64,000 nt of DNA from CBDUXP01 sp965371225 [NCBI: uncultured bacterium] (GTDB taxonomy: Bacteria; Abyssobacteria; SURF-5; CBDUXP01). Position numbers and translations under genes: made by a program. Positions 60,050 through 64,000 of this stretch are shown piece after piece. Within the stretch, counting starts at the first letter, position 1, and every line of letters begins with the position of its first letter. Where the stretch lies: positions 60,167-124,166 of the forward strand of contig CBDUXP010000006.1 in the NCBI GenBank assembly GCA_965371225.1, read 5' to 3'. The notes beneath the pieces are model-generated. The model worked only from the letters and a program-made list of their open reading frames with translations, was not told the origin of the DNA and ran no database searches.

Positions 60050-60553
60050 CTACTCGATGACGAAGAGGTCCTGGCCAGCCGTGACGGATTCGCCGACGGT
60101 GATACACACCTTGGCCACCGTCCCGCTCAGCGGCGAGCGCACCTCATTCTCCATCTTCATCGCTTCCATGATGGCGAGGGCTTGGCCGGCTTCCACAGCG
60201 TCCCCCGCGCGAACGAGCACCTGCGTCATCATACCAGGCATGATGCTGCGGACCGTGCCGGACTGGTGGTGCGTGCGCGTGTCGGCGACCGCCTGCAACT
60301 GGTGCGCGCGCTCGTCCTCCACCGCGACCGTATACGCCTCCCCCTGCACGGTCACGTAATACTCCCCGTTCAGCTTCTCAGCCGTGATGTCGTAGCTCAC
60401 GCCGTTGAGGATGAGCGAGAGGAAGCCGCCGCTGGGGCCGGCCACCAGATCCACGCGGATGGAGCGGCCGTTCAACTCCAGCCACAGCTCGTCCCGGCGC
60501 TCGGTGACCTCGATTTCGTGATCGGTCTCGCCGATGCGGGCGTAGTACTTCAT
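60050..60553 (-). CDS. Biotin carboxyl carrier subunit of acyl-CoA carboxylase
   Basis: A 167-residue protein. The C-terminal 70 residues form a biotinyl domain with the biotinylation lysine in [15 protein letters not shown]. The N-terminal 90 residues form a beta-rich segment ([36 protein letters not shown]) similar to the BT domain that docks the biotin carboxylase chain in propionyl-CoA carboxylases. Here the domains are split from the carboxylase chain, which ends 2 bp upstream. ATG 60553. The mutase starts 14 bp downstream. Confidence 0.92.
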   Translation of the reverse strand: MKYYARIGETDHEIEVTERRDELWLELNGRSIRVDLVAGPSGGFLSLILNGVSYDITAEKLNGEYYVTVQGEAYTVAVEDERAHQLQAVADTRTHHQSGTVRSIMPGMMTQVLVRAGDAVEAGQALAIMEAMKMENEVRSPLSGTVAKVCITVGESVTAGQDLFVIE

Positions 60554-60555
60554 CG

Positions 60556-62070
60556 TCAGGCGCGGAAGGACGACGTGATGCGGTTGGCGCGGGCCGCCTG
60601 CAGCCACGGGGACACGGCCTCCCCGTTGCTGACGGGAGCGAACCGGCCCGCGCGACTTTCCCGGTACGCCATCACCGCCGCCGCGATCGCCGCGATCTCT
60701 TGATACTCCGACGGGGGTTGCCGGTGGTTCGCCATGTAGTGGTCCAGATACCCCGTGTGGAACGCGCCCGTAGCGAAGGCCTCCAAGTGCACGATCTCTT
60801 CGAGGAACGGAATATTCGTCTTCAGGCCACCCACGTGAAACTCCGCGAGCGCGCGCTGCATGCGCTGGAGCGCTTCCTCGCGCGTGAGCCCCCACACGAT
60901 CAGCTTGGCGATCATGGGATCGTAGTGGATCGGAATCTCGTAACCGTTGAACACCGCGGAGTCCACGCGCACGTGCGGCCCGCCGGGCAGTTCGAGGCCG
61001 GTAATCACCCCCACCGCCGGGGCGAAATTGTTGTCCGGATCCTCCGCGTACACCCGGCACTCTATCGCCGCGCCGCGCGCGTGGATGTCGGCCTGCGCCA
61101 CGGACAGGGGCTGGCCAAACGCCACGCGCAACTGTTCCTTCACCAGGTCGACCCCCGTCACCATTTCGGTCACGGGATGTTCCACCTGGAGGCGGGTGTT
61201 CATCTCCAGGAAGAAGAACTCCTCGTCGTTCGGCACGAGGCACTCGATGGTGCCGGCGCCCACGTACTGCACCGCCCGGGCCGCGGCCACGGCCGTTTCG
61301 CACATGCGGGTGCGCAGCGCCTCAGGCAGCAGGGGCGCGGGGGCCTCTTCGATGACCTTCTGGTGGCGGCGTTGGAGGGAGCACTCCCGTTCGCCGAGGT
61401 GGATCGTCTGCCCCTTCGCATCGGCGAGCACTTGAATTTCGATGTGGCGCGCCGCGGGGAAGAACCGCTCGAAGTACACGGTCGGGTTGCCGAAGGAGGC
61501 CGTCGCCTCCGCCGTGGCGCGATCGAACGCGTTGTCCAGCTCGTCGGGCTGCTCGACGATGCGGATGCCCTTCCCGCCGCCGCCGCCCGCGGCCTTCACC
61601 ATGAGGGGAAACCCCACTTGCTCCGCGCACGCCCGCGCGTCGGCCTTGCTGACGGGCTCGGTGGTCCCGGGAATGATGGGGACCCCCGCCTCCTGCATGA
61701 GCTGCCGGGCCCGGACCTTGTCCCCCATGGCGCGAATGGCGTCGGCGCCGGGGCCCACGAATTTCAGCTTGGCCCGGTGCACCGCGTCGGCAAAGTCCGC
61801 ATTCTCGGCCAGGAAGCCGTAGCCGGGATGGATTGCGTGCGCGCGGGCCTGTTTGGCCGCCTCCAACACGCGGTCGATGTCCAGGTAGCTGTCCCGGGCG
61901 GGCGCGGGGCCCACGGGGAAGGCCACGTCGGCGTACCGCACATGCAGCGCACCGCGGTCCGCCTCGGAGTAGATGGCCGCCGTCCGGAAGCCCATCTCCT
62001 TGCACGCGCGGATGATGCGCACCGCGATCTCGCCGCGGTTCGCCACCAGGATCGTCTTGGGACGCGCCAT
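60556..62070 (-). CDS. pccA: Biotin carboxylase subunit of propionyl/acetyl-CoA carboxylase
   Basis: A 504-residue ATP-grasp biotin carboxylase. It starts with ILVANRGEIAVRIIRACKEMG and contains HPGYGFLAENADFA, the glycine-rich loop KAAGGGGGKGIRIV, HIEIQVLADAKG, ERECSLQRRHQKVIEEAP, and FFLEMNTRLQVEHPVTEMVTG split over 61130-61205. It lacks the biotin domain, which is encoded by the next gene 2 bp downstream. With pccB and the mutase it supports carboxylation of propionyl-CoA. About 45 residues beyond the AccC core lack clear similarity and may contact the carrier protein. Confidence 0.94.
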   Translation of the reverse strand: MARPKTILVANRGEIAVRIIRACKEMGFRTAAIYSEADRGALHVRYADVAFPVGPAPARDSYLDIDRVLEAAKQARAHAIHPGYGFLAENADFADAVHRAKLKFVGPGADAIRAMGDKVRARQLMQEAGVPIIPGTTEPVSKADARACAEQVGFPLMVKAAGGGGGKGIRIVEQPDELDNAFDRATAEATASFGNPTVYFERFFPAARHIEIQVLADAKGQTIHLGERECSLQRRHQKVIEEAPAPLLPEALRTRMCETAVAAARAVQYVGAGTIECLVPNDEEFFFLEMNTRLQVEHPVTEMVTGVDLVKEQLRVAFGQPLSVAQADIHARGAAIECRVYAEDPDNNFAPAVGVITGLELPGGPHVRVDSAVFNGYEIPIHYDPMIAKLIVWGLTREEALQRMQRALAEFHVGGLKTNIPFLEEIVHLEAFATGAFHTGYLDHYMANHRQPPSEYQEIAAIAAAVMAYRESRAGRFAPVSNGEAVSPWLQAARANRITSSFRA

Positions 62071-62072
62071 CG

Positions 62073-63623
62073 CTAGAGCGGGATGTTGCCGTGCTTCTTC
62101 GGCGGATTCGTGTCGCGTTTGTTCTTGAACAGCTCGAGGCCCGCGATGAGCTTCGGCCGCGTCGTGCTGGGCTCGATCACATCGTCCACGTAGCCCCGTT
62201 CGGCCGCCACGAACGGATTGGCAAACTTCGCCGCGTACTCCTTGATGAGTTCGCTCTCCCGCGCTTCCCCGTTGGACGCCTCCGCAATCTCCTTGCGGAA
62301 CAGAATTTCCACTGCGCCCTTGGGGCCCATCACCGCGATCTCCGCCGTGGGCCACGCCAGGTTCAAGTCCCCGCGAATGTGCTTCGAACTCATGACGTCA
62401 TACGCCCCGCCGTACGCCTTGCGGGTAATCACGGTCAGCTTGGGCACGGTCGCCTCGGCGAAGGCATAGAGCAATTTCGCGCCGTTGCGGATGATGCCGC
62501 GGTACTCCTGGTCCGTGCCGGGCAGGAAGCCGGGCACGTCTACGAAGGTGAGGAGCGGGATGTTAAACGCGTCGCAGAAGCGCACGAACCGGGCGCCCTT
62601 GACCGACGCGTCGATGTCGAGCGCCCCGGCGAGCACCGCCGGTTGATTCGCGACGATGCCCACGGGCCGGCCATTCAGCCGCGCAAAACCGACGATGATG
62701 TTCTCCGCCCAGTGCGTGTGCACCTCGAAGAAGTTGCCGTCATCCACGATGGGCCCAATCACCTCGCGCATGTCGTAGGGCTTCTTCGGGTCCTCGGGCA
62801 CGAGGGTGTTCAGCGCCTCGTCCATGCGGTTCACGGGATCCGTACACTCGCGCACGGGCGGGCTCTCCACGTTATTCAGCGGCAGGAAGCTGAGCAGCTC
62901 GCGGACCAGCATGAGGCAATGCCGGTCGTCCTGCGTCATGAAGTGGGCCACCCCGCTCTTGGTGCTGTGGGTGTGTGCGCCGCCCAATTCCTCGAACGTC
63001 ACGTCCTCATGGGTGGCGGTCTTCACCACGTTGGGGCCGGTGAGGAACATGTAGCTCGTGTCCTCCACCATGAAGATGAAGTCCGTGATCGCGGGCGAAT
63101 AGACCGCCCCGCCGGCGCACGGCCCCAGGATCGCGCTGATCTGGGGAATGACACCGCTGGCCAGCGTGTTGCGCAGAAAAATCTCCGCGTAGCCCGCCAG
63201 GCTGACCACCCCTTCTTGCACGCGCGCCCCACCGCCATCGTTCAGGCCGATGAGCGGCACCCCCACGCGCGTGGCGTGATCCATGAGCTTGCAGATCTTC
63301 TCCGCGTACGTTTCGCTGAGCGAGCCGCCGAAGACGGTGAAGTCTTGCGAAAACACGCACATGGGGCGCCCGTCAATGGTCCCGTACCCGGTGACCACGC
63401 CATCCCCCGTCGGCCGGCGGTTCATCATGTCGAAGTCCGTGCACCGGTGCCGCACGAACATGTCCAATTCCTGAAAGCTCCCCGCATCCAGCAACAGGTC
63501 GATCCGTTCGCGCGCCGTGAGCTTGCCCTTGGCGTGCTGGGCGTTGATGCGGTCCGGCCCGCCGCCGAGCAGGGCGGACTCGCGCCGCTTCCGAAGTTCC
63601 TCGATGCGCTGGGAGTGGCTCAT
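62073..63623 (-). CDS. pccB: Propionyl-CoA carboxylase beta (carboxyltransferase) subunit
   Basis: A 516-residue carboxyltransferase with two crotonase-fold halves. Features are [69 protein letters not shown], the second-half [14 protein letters not shown] and [15 protein letters not shown], and [11 protein letters not shown]. The sequence fits propionyl-CoA/methylmalonyl-CoA chains; the downstream mutase supports that. The residue after GYV in the last helix and the YDVM turn do not settle acyl preference, so acetyl-CoA activity remains possible. It leads the four-gene operon behind a strong promoter. Confidence 0.95.
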   Translation of the reverse strand: MSHSQRIEELRKRRESALLGGGPDRINAQHAKGKLTARERIDLLLDAGSFQELDMFVRHRCTDFDMMNRRPTGDGVVTGYGTIDGRPMCVFSQDFTVFGGSLSETYAEKICKLMDHATRVGVPLIGLNDGGGARVQEGVVSLAGYAEIFLRNTLASGVIPQISAILGPCAGGAVYSPAITDFIFMVEDTSYMFLTGPNVVKTATHEDVTFEELGGAHTHSTKSGVAHFMTQDDRHCLMLVRELLSFLPLNNVESPPVRECTDPVNRMDEALNTLVPEDPKKPYDMREVIGPIVDDGNFFEVHTHWAENIIVGFARLNGRPVGIVANQPAVLAGALDIDASVKGARFVRFCDAFNIPLLTFVDVPGFLPGTDQEYRGIIRNGAKLLYAFAEATVPKLTVITRKAYGGAYDVMSSKHIRGDLNLAWPTAEIAVMGPKGAVEILFRKEIAEASNGEARESELIKEYAAKFANPFVAAERGYVDDVIEPSTTRPKLIAGLELFKNKRDTNPPKKHGNIPL

Positions 63624-63725
63624 GGCGGTGCGGCGCCTCGATAGCCGGCGGACGGAGTGGGGACGGCCGCGTGCACCGGCCGCCCAAGGGGGACGTTCGA
63701 ATCGGGGGATGTTGTCAGGGGGCGC

Positions 63726-63754
63726 ATTTTATACGGGCCGCGCGCACGAGTCAA
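63726..63754 (-). promoter_or_regulatory. Promoter of the pccB-pccA-carrier-mutase operon
   Basis: On the minus strand TTGACT (63749-63754, five of six), 17 bases, TAAAAT (63726-63731, five of six). The leader to ATG 63623 is about 95 bases. It is the only A/T-rich patch in the surrounding 400 bp. Confidence 0.7.
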
Positions 63755-63826
63755 GAAACGTAAGTGCTTGATACGCAAAGAGAACGAGCACTTTGGCCCG
63801 GTTGAATGGCCCTTTTCGCCCACCAC

Positions 63827-63953
63827 GGTGAGGCCGGGCACTCGGCCAATACCCAGGCTATTCTCTCGGCGTGATGCGTCCGCACCGCCACCCGTCGTGC
63901 GCGCGGAGGTGGTGCGGCTTCGCGGCGGAGCGGAGCGCCGGCCCGGCCTCACC
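63827..63953. other. Structured non-coding stretch with long inverted repeat
   Basis: In the 377 bp between pccB and the window end, a perfect 13 bp inverted repeat (GGTGAGGCCGGGC, 63827-63839, and its complement 63941-63953) encloses 101 bases. Inside, CCGCACC pairs with GGTGCGG as the centre of a second stem of about 13 bp with two mismatches. No gene or known RNA family is recognised. The remainder, 63955-64000, shows nothing I can name. Confidence 0.4.
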
Positions 63954-64000
63954 TGCCGTACCGATGCCTGTGCGCTCAGTCGTCTCCCACGGCCGCCCCC

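Overview
This is a gene-dense, high-G+C stretch of bacterial chromosome with about 54 protein genes, most of them on the minus strand. No rRNA, tRNA, CRISPR array, prophage or transposase was seen. The cell is Gram-negative: it has the lipoprotein carrier LolA, a prepilin peptidase, Sec-exported proteins and many envelope genes. The metabolism fits a respiring heterotroph, with isocitrate dehydrogenase, citrate synthase, malic enzyme, and propionyl-CoA carboxylase plus methylmalonyl-CoA mutase. I cannot place it in a phylum from sequence alone. A DivIVA-like protein in a Gram-negative, an AroK-AroB fusion, a CRTAC1/UnbV protein and a TMTC-like enzyme suggest a poorly sampled deltaproteobacteria-like or candidate-phylum lineage; this is inference.

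Layout, left to right. 1-11.7 kb (minus): a tightly coupled run from aroC through aroKB, a TPR protein, a short N-acetylglutamate synthase-like protein, an FHA-GAF-cyclase, a PP2C phosphatase, proC, divIVA, lolA, maf and glpK, ending at a truncated icd. 11.7-18 kb: trpD-C-F-B-A, aroE and the prepilin peptidase, mostly with overlapping ends. trpE and trpG are absent. 18-21.3 kb: two related acidic, single-pass membrane, coiled-coil proteins and a methyltransferase behind a near-consensus promoter. 21.4-25.3 kb: an MFS transporter, a HAD hydrolase, a cluster of short palindromic repeats, and three tandem related small membrane proteins. 25.3-35 kb: malic enzyme, a radical SAM/SPASM protein, an ABC-2-type exporter subunit, a membrane-anchored transglutaminase-like protein, SecA and a secreted, extremely acidic repeat protein.

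35-45.3 kb is core information processing and central metabolism: ftsK, a small P-loop protein, an M16 peptidase, pnp with a 174-residue Arg/Gly/Asp tail, rpsO, pgk and gap. 45.4-55 kb is an envelope/surface-glycan block: a CRTAC1/UnbV protein with a TPR partner, a polysaccharide deacetylase, a DUF4258/DUF2283 pair, a methyltransferase, two family 2 glycosyltransferases, a DUF2304 protein and a TMTC-like GT-C protein. 55-64 kb holds citrate synthase with a clear terminator, an MFS protein, a gamma-carbonic-anhydrase-like protein, a MITE-like element, and a four-gene propionyl-CoA operon behind a strong promoter.

Recurring features are 1-17 bp gene overlaps, many GTG starts, and promoters of the form TTGAC(A/T/G)-N17-TATACT-like. 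The observations most worth following are the polyprenyl-phosphate-sugar synthase-like/DUF2304/TMTC-like cassette, the paired acidic coiled-coil proteins, the secreted acidic repeat protein next to secA, the Arg/Gly/Asp tail on PNPase, and the radical SAM/exporter/transglutaminase group.
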